NCBI RefSeq assembly: GCF_017165765.1
Contig: NZ_JAFGZD010000032.1
Coordinates: 1 to 41,533 of the forward strand
Source of the DNA: Pseudomonas capsici
Lineage (GTDB): Bacteria > Pseudomonadota > Gammaproteobacteria > Pseudomonadales > Pseudomonadaceae
DNA length: 41,533 nucleotides
Direction: 5' to 3'
Below the pieces are notes generated by a model. The model made no database searches. It was not told the origin of the DNA and saw only the letters and a list, made by a program, of their open reading frames with translations. Position numbers and translations under genes: made by a program. Below are positions 1 to 6,774 of this stretch, piece after piece. Position 1 is the first letter of the stretch. Each line of letters starts with the position of its first letter.

Positions 1-150
1 TTTGTGTTTTAGATTTGTTTTGGGCTTGTTCTTATTTTGTTTGTCCATCCCCTTTGGTGGTGGTGGGGGTCGGCTTGGGCGGCAACTCCCCGTGTCCCCC
101 CCCCCCCCCCCCCCCCACGACATTAACTGCGCCGCATCAGAGGCACCACA
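1..150. other. Low-complexity contig edge with 21-base poly-C
   Basis: The first ~60 bases are T/G-rich and unlike any other part of the window. They are followed by a G-rich stretch and an uninterrupted run of 21 C at 96-116. Reading frames across it give low-complexity protein only. The most economical reading is an assembly or sequencing artefact at a contig end rather than biology. Confidence 0.6.
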
Positions 151-152
151 AA

Positions 153-185
153 ACTTAACGAGGACAGAGCCAATTCATTCGCGAA
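153..185 (+). repeat. Dispersed repeat B, copy 1
   Basis: The core GACAGAGCCAATTCATTCGC follows an ACTTAACGAG lead. Related copies lie at 5540-5572, 22214-22263 and, inverted, 41371-41419. It sits just downstream of the MFS gene's stop codon. The TTCGCGAA end is shared with the REP palindrome between nrdA and nrdB. Confidence 0.6.
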
Positions 186-204
186 AAATCCGGCCCGAAA
201 CCCG

Positions 205-1410
205 TCAGCCCTTCGCCCGACGAGCCTGCAGCAACGTCAGCCAGGCCACCGCAATGGCGAGCAGCGCGACCCCGGCTGCGACATGACCCACCGACTCCAG
301 CCCAAGATGCTCGATGGTCGCGCCACCGATGATCGAGCCCAGCCCGATTCCGGCGTTGGCCGCCGACACATTCAAGGTGCCCGCCAGTGCCTGGGCCTGA
401 GGTGCGGCCTTCATCACCCGGATCTGACAGATCGGAAACAGCGCCGTATGCGCGATGCCCCATACCACCAGCACCACCGCCAGCAACGGTAACGAACCGG
501 CCATGGGCACGCTGGCACTCATGCCCAGCGCCAGCAGCAGGGCAAACGCCATGGTCGAGCCCAGCGGGCTGCGGTCGACATAACGTCCACCCAGACCATT
601 ACCGATCAAACCCACGGCACCAAAGCCCATCAGCCACCATCCGACCTGAGCCGGCGCAATGTGGGCGATACGCTCAAGCGTGTCGGCCAGATAGGTGTAA
701 GCCGCGAACATTGCCGTGAACAGCAGGATCGACAACAGCAGGTTCATCATGAAATGCCGGTCGCGCAGGATTCTGGCCTGTTGTGCCAGCCCGACTTTCT
801 CGGTAGGCGCCAGATGCGGCATCGACAGGGCCAGCAGCAAGGCCATCAGCCCGGAAAGCACCGTCAGCGCCCAGAACGCACCGCGCCAGCCCACGGCGTC
901 GGCAAACACCGTTCCTAGCGGAATCCCCAGCAGCATGGCGGCGGAAATCCCCAGATACACCTGCGCCACAGCCTTGCCAGCTTTTTCGGGACCGGCCAGC
1001 AGACTGGCGGTTTCACTGGCCGTTCCCCAGAACACAGGCAGCGCCAGCGCCGGAATGAAACGCGCGACGGCCAGCACCCAGATATTGCTCGATACCGCTG
1101 CCAGGGCATTGGAGGCGGCAAAGATCAGCAGAATCGCGATGAACATGCGTTTGCGGTCCAGGTGCGAAAGCATGGCGGTCAACGGCGGGCCGAAGAGCAT
1201 CACCGTGAAGGCAAACAGCGTGACCAGCAAACCGGCCACCGAGATCGAAACGCCCAGATCCCGTGCCAGTGCTGGCAACAGACCGATAATCAGAAACTCG
1301 GTGGTAACGATCACAAAGCCTGCAAGCGCCAGAATGGCAATGGACAGACCTGTGCCTGTGGAACGTGCGCCGCTGCTGGCGGCATTGGAAGCAGATTCGG
1401 AATACGACAT
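205..1410 (-). CDS. MFS transporter, DHA1 / sugar-efflux type
   Basis: A 401-residue inner-membrane protein with about twelve hydrophobic segments. It has the MFS loop 2-3 signature region (PPLTAMLSHLDRKR, about residues 76-89) and an N-terminal hydrophilic Ser/Ala-rich tail of about 20 residues. The profile matches the drug:H+ antiporter-1 family near AraJ/YdhP-type exporters; the substrate cannot be read from sequence. The start ATG at 1410 follows a weak TTAGG-type site. It is divergent from the LysR gene at 1522 with 111 bp between them, the standard arrangement of a LysR regulator and its target, so export is probably induced by the regulator's ligand. The gene is complete and has host-like codon use. 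Confidence 0.9.
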   Translation of the reverse strand: MSYSESASNAASSGARSTGTGLSIAILALAGFVIVTTEFLIIGLLPALARDLGVSISVAGLLVTLFAFTVMLFGPPLTAMLSHLDRKRMFIAILLIFAASNALAAVSSNIWVLAVARFIPALALPVFWGTASETASLLAGPEKAGKAVAQVYLGISAAMLLGIPLGTVFADAVGWRGAFWALTVLSGLMALLLALSMPHLAPTEKVGLAQQARILRDRHFMMNLLLSILLFTAMFAAYTYLADTLERIAHIAPAQVGWWLMGFGAVGLIGNGLGGRYVDRSPLGSTMAFALLLALGMSASVPMAGSLPLLAVVLVVWGIAHTALFPICQIRVMKAAPQAQALAGTLNVSAANAGIGLGSIIGGATIEHLGLESVGHVAAGVALLAIAVAWLTLLQARRAKG

Positions 1411-1491
1411 GACACCTAACCGGAATTCAAGGAATGTGTCAGTTTATTGCGGAAAGAAATTCTTATCCTTGGTGATTTTTCGAGGCACTAT

Positions 1492-1505
1492 TGAAAATAT
1501 TTCCA
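1492..1505. promoter_or_regulatory. Candidate LysR operator in divergent intergenic region
   Basis: TGAAAATATTTCCA is an imperfect dyad (6 of 7 pairs) with the T-N11-A spacing typical of LysR boxes. It is AT-rich and lies in the 111-bp gap between the MFS and LysR genes, 17 bp before the LysR start. Assignment rests on position and symmetry only. Confidence 0.4.
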
Positions 1506-1521
1506 TAATTGGAGGCCGGGT

Positions 1522-2430
1522 GTGTTCTCTCCCGATCGACTCAAAGGCATCACCACCTTTGTGGCCGTTGCCAATGCAGGCAGCTTTACCGCGGCAGCCG
1601 AGCGTCTGAGCCTGACCAACTCTGCCGTCAGCAAAAGCGTGGCCCGGCTGGAGAGCCGCCTGGGCATGCGCCTGTTCGAGCGCACCACACGCAGTCTGTC
1701 GCTGACCGAAGAAGGCGCTGCCTACCATGCGGTCTGCCTGCGCATGCTGGCCGAACTGGAAGAAGCCGAAACCGCCTTGCTGGCCCAGCGCTCGGAACCG
1801 GCCGGACAGTTGCGCATCGACCTGCCAGCCTCGTTCGGGCGCTCGTATGTGCTGCCCTTGATCCTGGCGTTTGCCGGGCAGTACCCCAAACTGCGTCCGC
1901 GCATCACCTTTACCGACCGCTTCGTCGATCTGCTGGAAGAGGGTATCGACCTGACGGTCCGCATCGGTGGTCCGCAGGTCTGGCCCGCGGGCGTCGGGCA
2001 TCGCTACCTGGGCACCGAACGGCTGATCTTCTGCGCGGCACCGGCCTACCTGGAGCGACGCGGCATCCCGCTCAGCGCCGAAGACCTGAGCGGGCACGAC
2101 TGCATCCTGTTCGGCAGGAACGATGGCAGTACCAGTTCGTGGTTGTTTGTGGATGCCGAAGGCCAGCCGCAAAGCCGCGCCATCGAAGGCCGGATCGTGG
2201 TCGGCAATGGCGAAGCACTGGTGCTCGCCGCCGCCAGCGGCTGCGGTATCGCCCAACTGGCCACCTGGCTGATCGAAGAACAACTGCAGCGCGGCGAACT
2301 GGTGGAGATCCTCCCGCACCTCAGCACCGAAGGCCTGGCGCTGCACCTGGTCTGGCCCCGCAGCCGCGAAGCCTTGCCGAAAGTGCAGGCGTTGATCGAG
2401 CTGCTTTCGCAGGCGTTGCGGTTGAAATAG
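1522..2430 (+). CDS. LysR-family transcriptional regulator
   Basis: A 302-residue cytoplasmic DNA-binding regulator. Residues 1-60 form the winged helix-turn-helix (FVAVANAGSFTAAAERLSLT, then SAVSKSVARLESRLG). Residues about 85-295 are the periplasmic-binding-protein-like effector domain; phrases such as GIDLTVRIGG are typical of the PecT/AaeR-like branch. The start is GTG at 1522, chosen because GGAGG at 1511-1515 is correctly spaced. It probably controls the divergent MFS exporter and itself; the ligand is unknown. Confidence 0.92.
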   Translation: MFSPDRLKGITTFVAVANAGSFTAAAERLSLTNSAVSKSVARLESRLGMRLFERTTRSLSLTEEGAAYHAVCLRMLAELEEAETALLAQRSEPAGQLRIDLPASFGRSYVLPLILAFAGQYPKLRPRITFTDRFVDLLEEGIDLTVRIGGPQVWPAGVGHRYLGTERLIFCAAPAYLERRGIPLSAEDLSGHDCILFGRNDGSTSSWLFVDAEGQPQSRAIEGRIVVGNGEALVLAAASGCGIAQLATWLIEEQLQRGELVEILPHLSTEGLALHLVWPRSREALPKVQALIELLSQALRLK

Positions 2431-2446
2431 GGGCAGGGGGCAAGCC

Positions 2447-2484
2447 GCAAGCCGCAAGCTTTTGACTTGAAGCTTGTAGCTTGC
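2447..2484. terminator. Convergent-gene hairpin (probable bidirectional terminator)
   Basis: A 15-nt arm at 2447-2461 pairs with 2470-2484 (13 of 15) around an 8-nt loop, just after the LysR stop and before the stop of the minus-strand gene ending at 2495. There is no long T-run, so it could also be one of the CAAGCTT-rich intergenic repeats common in pseudomonads. Confidence 0.5.
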
Positions 2485-2494
2485 CGCTCTCTTC

Positions 2495-3082
2495 TTACTC
2501 CCCCACAACCACCTTCACCATCTGCTCATGCTCCAGCGCATTCTTGGCACTGGAAATCACATTCAGAATCGCCGACCGGCTCCCGGACGCCGCCACCAGG
2601 GTGGTGCTCAACACCTTGGCGCCGCTCATGGTTGCCGAGGCATCGATCTGACGAATACCCAAACCGTTCTTCTTGACGATCGTCTTCTCGCCCAGCTCCT
2701 TGAAATCCGTATAACTGGAGCGCTGCTGAGTCAATGTCCCGGCCACCAGCCCATCGAGCACCAGACGGTCGTTGTCGCTGGCCTGCATATCCATCGGGAT
2801 CGGCGTTTCCGTGACGATCAACACCCGCTTCTGCGCCTGATGGGTGTAAAGCGCGCCACTGACGCCTTGAGCAATGGCCTTCGCATCGATTTCAGGCATC
2901 TCGCCTTTCACATAACCGGGCGGCAGGGTGAACGCCAGCTTGCCGTCCAGCAACGAAGCCTTCTGACTGGCCACAGCCTGCTTCTCGGCGGCGGGTTTTG
3001 TTGCCGCCTGAGCGCTTGCGATGCCTTGGCAACCGACCAATGCAACGCACAGCGCCACGGCTTCAAGACTGAACGACTGCAT
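2495..3082 (-). CDS. Small exported protein of unknown function
   Basis: A 195-residue protein with an N-terminal signal-like segment (MQSFSLEAVALCVALVGCQG, then IASAQA). Either signal peptidase I cleavage after AQA or, less likely, lipidation at Cys18 is possible. The mature part starts with a charged Ala/Lys linker and then about 150 residues of mixed alpha/beta sequence with no recognised motif. The start at 3082 is preferred over an upstream in-frame ATG at 3139 because GAGGAC precedes it and the signal peptide begins there. The upstream sequence is AT-rich (3100-3160), consistent with its own promoter. I do not recognise the family with certainty; it resembles conserved Pseudomonas periplasmic proteins. 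It converges with the LysR gene. Confidence 0.75.
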   Translation of the reverse strand: MQSFSLEAVALCVALVGCQGIASAQAATKPAAEKQAVASQKASLLDGKLAFTLPPGYVKGEMPEIDAKAIAQGVSGALYTHQAQKRVLIVTETPIPMDMQASDNDRLVLDGLVAGTLTQQRSSYTDFKELGEKTIVKKNGLGIRQIDASATMSGAKVLSTTLVAASGSRSAILNVISSAKNALEHEQMVKVVVGE

Positions 3083-3160
3083 TGGATGTCCTCGTTGATC
3101 AATGTCCGGAAGTTTAAAAAGTTGTTTAAAAACATACACAAAGTTAAAGGTTTTGCCTGT

Positions 3161-3553
3161 TCATGAGGTTCTGAATATACCCCGCATGCCCCGGCACTTT
3201 GGATAATCCTTACATCCCCAGAAGTCTCCGCCGGCATTACGCCCGCTGCGGGCTACTTTCATGATCATGGTCTTTTTACAATGCGGGCAATTGGGCGCTA
3301 CAGGTTTTATGAGCGGCGTGGGAGGTGCGGCTTTTTTAACAGTTTCACGTACTGCAATAACCGGAGTCGCCGGTATTTTTTCCAGTGCTTCAAGGGGTTG
3401 CAGCGTATCGGCTGTTGCCGTCGCAGGAGATTGCGGCACGTCGCGACCCTGGCGTCCTGCCAGCCACGACATCAGGCGTCTGCCCAGCCATCCGGGCAGT
3501 TTCCCGGCAATACGAACAAGGGTTTCAAGGCGTGAAGAAGCTGGGCGTGGCAT
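3161..3553 (-). CDS. Topoisomerase-type C4 zinc-finger protein
   Basis: A 130-residue basic protein. Its C-terminal 45 residues hold one zf-C4_Topoisom module: Cys89-x2-Cys92 and Cys114-x5-Cys120 (CPHC, then GCKDYPKC), the type found at the C-terminus of bacterial topoisomerase I, where it binds single-stranded DNA. The N-terminal half is a basic, Pro/Ala-rich linker without a catalytic domain. It is a stand-alone finger protein, so a nucleic-acid-binding role is inferred but no reaction can be named. The start at 3553 lacks a strong ribosome-binding site (AGG seven bases upstream). Confidence 0.75.
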   Translation of the reverse strand: MPRPASSRLETLVRIAGKLPGWLGRRLMSWLAGRQGRDVPQSPATATADTLQPLEALEKIPATPVIAVRETVKKAAPPTPLIKPVAPNCPHCKKTMIMKVARSGRNAGGDFWGCKDYPKCRGMRGIFRTS

Positions 3554-3793
3554 GGCGTAGCCTGTGGGCGTGCGGGGCGAACCGCTGGAATCGGGCGCTC
3601 ATGGTGCAGAGATCAAGAGGCTGAAGCAAAGGTTTTCTGGCCTTTCAAATCCGTGCGCAGCACTTGTTCAATCAAAGGGAGCGGTGCAAGTAAGTGACTC
3701 TTTTGAACGCCAAAGCTTCTACTTCTGCACGCTTGAAAGGGCACTTATGAAAAAGAAAGCTCCAAGCGTTTGAAAAGGTTGAAAAACACTAAT
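3554..3793. other. Intergenic region without supported gene
   Basis: A 240-base stretch between the zinc-finger gene and the chemoreceptor promoter. Short frames occur (for example an 8-codon ATG frame near 3747), but none has coding character. It presumably carries the upstream part of the promoter region. Confidence 0.5.
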
Positions 3794-3820
3794 TAAAGGC
3801 TCCCTCGAGAGGGCCGATAA
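3794..3820 (+). promoter_or_regulatory. FliA (sigma-28) promoter of the chemoreceptor
   Basis: TAAAG (3794-3798), exactly 14 bases, then GCCGATAA (3813-3820). This matches the flagellar sigma-28 consensus TAAAGTTT-N11-GCCGATAA in both elements and in spacing. It lies about 98 bp before the chemoreceptor start, placing that gene in the late flagellar/chemotaxis regulon. Confidence 0.85.
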
Positions 3821-3918
3821 ATATGCCAATGCGATTCCGGTTGTCACTTTGAAAGACTGTGCTAAACCTTCAAGGTACCCGGTATTTGTGAAGATTCTAT
3901 CAGGGAGAGGTCTTCTAG

Positions 3919-5484
3919 ATGCGTGTAAACATGCCTGTCACTCAGAACGAGAGAACCTTTCCCGCTTCTGAGCGTTTGATTTCCACTACCGACCTCAATA
4001 GCCACATCACGTACTGCAACGATGCCTTCGTCGCACTCAGCGGTTTCACACGTGAAGAGCTGATCGGCCAGCCGCACAACCTGGTCCGCCACCCGGACAT
4101 GCCGCCTTCGGTATTCGCCCACATGTGGGAAACCATCAAGCAGGGCAAACCCTGGATGGGCGTGGTCAAGAACCGTTCCAAGCAGGGTGACTTCTACTGG
4201 GTCAGCGCCTACGTGACCGCCGTATACGAAAACGGCCGGATTGTCGGTTATGAATCGGTGCGCTCGCTTCCGACCCGCGATCAGGTACGTCGTGCCGAAG
4301 CGCTCTATGCACGGCTGCGTGCAGGCAAACCCCCGGTTTCCAAAGTGAGCAGTGCCAGGTATCACCTGCTTCGGCAACTGCCGATGGTGCTCTGTGCGCT
4401 GGCCCTGATGGTCGGCGTGTACCTGCTGGACGACAATGCATCCTTCGCCATGATCCTGGTGGTACTGGTCGCCCTGGGTGGCTACCTGGAGGTCCGTCAG
4501 CGGCGCAGCATCCAGAAAACCCTCGACGACCACCCCAAGGCCTTTACCAGCGCCCTGGTGGCCCTGACCTACAGCGACAATCGCGGCCCGCAGGCGCAAC
4601 TCGACCTGGCCCTGCTCAGCGAAGAAGCCCGCCTGCAAACCGCCTTGACCCGTCTGGTGGATACCGGCGAAAACGTCAGACGCCACGCCGGGCAATCGGC
4701 GCAACTGTCGCATCAGCAGGCGCGCTCCCTCGATCAGCAACGCAGCGAAACCGACCAGTCGGCGACGGCCATCAACCAGATGGCGGCGACCATTCAGGAA
4801 GTTACCCATAACGTCCAGAGCACCGCCCATGCCGCCGAAGAGGCCGACAAACTGGCGCAACAAGGACGCAATCTGGCCGATGACAGCCTGCTGGCGATCC
4901 GGCACATGGCCAACTCGGTAACCGAAATCGGCACCGCCGTCGGAGAACTGGCCAGCGCTACGCAATCCATCGGCAGCGTTGTCGACGTGATTACCGCCAT
5001 CGCCCAGCAGACCAACCTGCTGGCCCTCAACGCCGCCATCGAAGCCGCCCGTGCTGGCGAACAGGGGCGTGGTTTTGCGGTGGTCGCCGATGAAGTCCGC
5101 TCGCTGGCTTCTCGTACCCAGTCCTCGACCGAGCAGATCCAGCAAATCATCACCTCCCTGCGCGACGGTGCCGACCGCGCCGTGCAGACCGCCAGCAAGG
5201 GCGAACAGATCTCCCAGGAAAGCGTCGCCAGCGTCGAAGCCGTGCAAAAGGCCCTCGACGGCATCAGCCAGTCCGTCACCCGGATTACCGGCATGAGCCA
5301 GCAAATGGCCTCCGCCTCGGAAGAACAGACCCACGTGGCGGAAAACATCAGCCAGCAGATCACCCGCATCGCGCAACTCTGCGACCAGAGCGCCGGTCAG
5401 GCGCAACAAGGCTCGCAGATCAGCAAGGAGCTGGAAGAAATGGCCGAGTACCTGCACAGTCTGGCGGAGCGGTTCAATCGATAA
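3919..5484 (+). CDS. aer: Aer-like PAS-domain methyl-accepting chemotaxis protein
   Basis: A 521-residue energy/redox-taxis receptor. Residues about 10-125 form a PAS domain (DLNSHITYCNDAFVALSGFT; NLVRHPDMPPSVF; GDFYWVSAYV) that in Aer binds FAD. Two adjacent hydrophobic segments (about 152-170 and 175-191) form the membrane anchor, with no periplasmic sensing domain. Residues about 230-521 form the cytoplasmic signalling coiled coil, with the conserved hairpin tip QQTNLLALNAAIEAARAGE at about 363-381 that contacts CheA/CheW. Length and order match Pseudomonas Aer. The start at 3919 follows GGGAGAGG, and a FliA promoter lies upstream. It is a single gene, followed by a degenerate REPIN. Confidence 0.92.
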   Translation: MRVNMPVTQNERTFPASERLISTTDLNSHITYCNDAFVALSGFTREELIGQPHNLVRHPDMPPSVFAHMWETIKQGKPWMGVVKNRSKQGDFYWVSAYVTAVYENGRIVGYESVRSLPTRDQVRRAEALYARLRAGKPPVSKVSSARYHLLRQLPMVLCALALMVGVYLLDDNASFAMILVVLVALGGYLEVRQRRSIQKTLDDHPKAFTSALVALTYSDNRGPQAQLDLALLSEEARLQTALTRLVDTGENVRRHAGQSAQLSHQQARSLDQQRSETDQSATAINQMAATIQEVTHNVQSTAHAAEEADKLAQQGRNLADDSLLAIRHMANSVTEIGTAVGELASATQSIGSVVDVITAIAQQTNLLALNAAIEAARAGEQGRGFAVVADEVRSLASRTQSSTEQIQQIITSLRDGADRAVQTASKGEQISQESVASVEAVQKALDGISQSVTRITGMSQQMASASEEQTHVAENISQQITRIAQLCDQSAGQAQQGSQISKELEEMAEYLHSLAERFNR

Positions 5485-5490
5485 CCGACT

Positions 5491-5537
5491 GTGGGAGGCA
5501 GCTTGCTGGCGACTGGACCGCTGCCGCCCCTCCCATA
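5491..5537. repeat. Degenerate REPIN (type A), copy 1
   Basis: The arm GTGGGAGGCAGCTTGCTGGC at 5491-5510 faces a decayed partner at 5521-5536 (CTGCCGCCCCTCCCAT). It lies in the convergent gap between the chemoreceptor and the BRO-N gene and is immediately followed by repeat B copy 2. Confidence 0.7.
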
Positions 5538-5539
5538 AC

Positions 5540-5630
5540 ATTTAACGAGGACAGAGCGAATTTATTCGCGAAAACAATCGAACAGACGATAACCGCTATC
5601 AACTGTACCGATCACTTCGCGAATAAACTC
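5540..5630. repeat. Repeat B copy 2 with inverted TTCGCGAA partner
   Basis: The TTAACGAGGACAGAGCGAAT-type repeat ends in TTCGCGAA at about 5572. An inverted partner TTCGCGAATAAACTC occurs at 5616-5630, so the pair could form a long imperfect hairpin with a ~43-nt loop between the two convergent genes. Confidence 0.55.
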
Positions 5631-5679
5631 ATACCGTAATGGCAAGGCCTGACCATCAGGATCAGGGAATCAAGCCAAC

Positions 5680-6252
5680 TCAAACCCCCGAAAAAAACCT
5701 AGCAGCCCCCTGAAACCACGACCCACCCGACCGCCCCGCAGGCTCCTCAAACCCCTGCCCGGAAACCGGCAACACCTGCGGCACATCCCGCAACCGAATC
5801 CACGGCTCGCTCTGCCAATGCAACATGCTCAACGACATGCCCGGCCATTGCAGCAGACTCAGACTCGGCATGCTCTCCACCGGCGGCACCTGCTCATCGC
5901 GCAACGCCGCGACCACCTCATTGGTCAGCCAGTGCCGCAGACTGCGATGTTCGGGATGGTAATGATGCACCAGCAATGCATACACCCCTGATTCACTGAT
6001 CATCAACGCTTCTTCAGTACGACCGTGGCTCTCCAGCCACAGCGTACGGCGCTGGTCCGGGTCGAGTTTGCTGGTGGTGCGCTCGTTCAGCGGCCAGGCG
6101 ATGAGCTTGCTCAGGTCACGGGCAGAGAACCAGGGTTGGGTTTCGAGGAGCAGGGCGCGGAGTTGGCGGTTGTGGCGGAGGAAGGTGGTGGGGTGGAAAG
6201 GTTCGAGGACCGGTTGCCTTCGCGATTCGTCTTGTGTGTTCTGCATCTTCAT
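5680..6252 (-). CDS. BRO-N domain protein (phage antirepressor-like)
   Basis: A 190-residue protein with a BRO-N/antirepressor fold at about residues 17-115. Signatures are PWFSARDLSKLIAWPLNERT (family pattern WF.A.D....L) and ALMISESGVYALLVHHYHPE, like the ISE.GLY.L motif of Ant/BRO proteins. In phages these domains antagonise repressors or bind DNA. The C-terminal ~75 residues (Pro/Gly-rich) have no recognised domain. There is no phage structural gene nearby, so this is a domesticated or relict regulator; its GC content is host-like, unlike the island to its right. The start at 6252 follows AAGG; Met3 (6246) is an alternative. The leader upstream carries a c4-like antisense arrangement. Confidence 0.75.
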   Translation of the reverse strand: MKMQNTQDESRRQPVLEPFHPTTFLRHNRQLRALLLETQPWFSARDLSKLIAWPLNERTTSKLDPDQRRTLWLESHGRTEEALMISESGVYALLVHHYHPEHRSLRHWLTNEVVAALRDEQVPPVESMPSLSLLQWPGMSLSMLHWQSEPWIRLRDVPQVLPVSGQGFEEPAGRSGGSWFQGAARFFSGV

Positions 6253-6300
6253 TTTTATACCTTGTGTGATTCAGCTTTCTTAGGGCAAGGCGCCGGGAGT

Positions 6301-6466
6301 TAAGAAACCCCACACAGAGGGCCGGACGTATTCCCCTTTCGGGTCTTGTATTAGCCCACTCCCGACATCACACATTTTTTCAGACGCGCAGCCGAAGGCC
6401 GCAGGTACAAAAAAGCCGCATATCTCGGGAGCGGTCCAGCCGCTGTGTGGGGAGCGTTTCTTAGGC
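6301..6466 (-). ncRNA. Candidate C4-type antisense RNA / antirepressor leader
   Basis: Read on the minus strand, a segment at 6443-6463 (TAAGAAAC, GCT, CCCCACACAG) is complementary in two blocks to 6301-6317, which lies about 50 bases before the BRO-N start. The two complementary blocks with an offset match the a'/b' versus a/b logic of phage P1/P7 c4 RNA, an antisense RNA cut from the leader of its own antirepressor mRNA that blocks translation. The stretch between also contains short GC stems. From memory, C4 RNAs are commonly annotated beside BRO genes in P. syringae. Exact RNA ends are not determined. Confidence 0.55.
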
Positions 6467-6474
6467 GCGGCGAT

Positions 6475-6503
6475 AGGGTAGGCATCGTTGATTCGATAGA
6501 CAA
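6475..6503 (-). promoter_or_regulatory. Candidate sigma-70 promoter of the C4/BRO-N transcript
   Basis: On the minus strand TTGTCT (6498-6503) and TACCCT (6475-6480) are separated by 17 bases. Initiation about seven bases on would fall at roughly 6468, directly before the complementary arm of the C4-like leader. The -35 is good and the -10 is moderate. Confidence 0.45.
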
Positions 6504-6774
6504 GATGTGAAATTGTAGGGCGATTCTGAAATTTCTTGCTGCTAGCCTAGCCTTTTCGCTGGCTCATCGGATTCATTAGGCTTTAAACGTAAGTCCCTGA
6601 GCCACCATGCCTACGGAGCGACTGGAAGCTTAGGTAGAAAATTGACTCCTCATAGCTGAACATGAATCGCTTTTTGCCATCACCCTGTTGCCCAGATGGG
6701 AGTGGCCAATGGGTGCTGGGCAGGCGTCGATTCTATATACTCAACCGTTTTGATCCAGGCCGTTCACGATTTTT
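6504..6774. other. Gene-free left junction of the AT-rich island
   Basis: No supported gene. Base composition turns from host-like to AT-rich across this stretch, so the left island boundary probably lies here. A TATACT at 6736-6741 is a possible -10 for the methyltransferase gene, but no convincing -35 is visible. No tRNA end or obvious direct repeat marking an attachment site was found. Confidence 0.45.

Noticed and set aside
153..185. Repeat B copies considered as phage attachment-site repeats flanking the AT-rich island
   Set aside because: Copies at 5540 and 22214 lie well outside the island edges and others occur at unrelated places, so they are dispersed repeats, not att sites.
3862..5541. 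559-residue minus-strand frame opposite the chemoreceptor
   Set aside because: Antisense shadow. The plus strand has a FliA promoter, ribosome-binding site and complete PAS-MCP protein.
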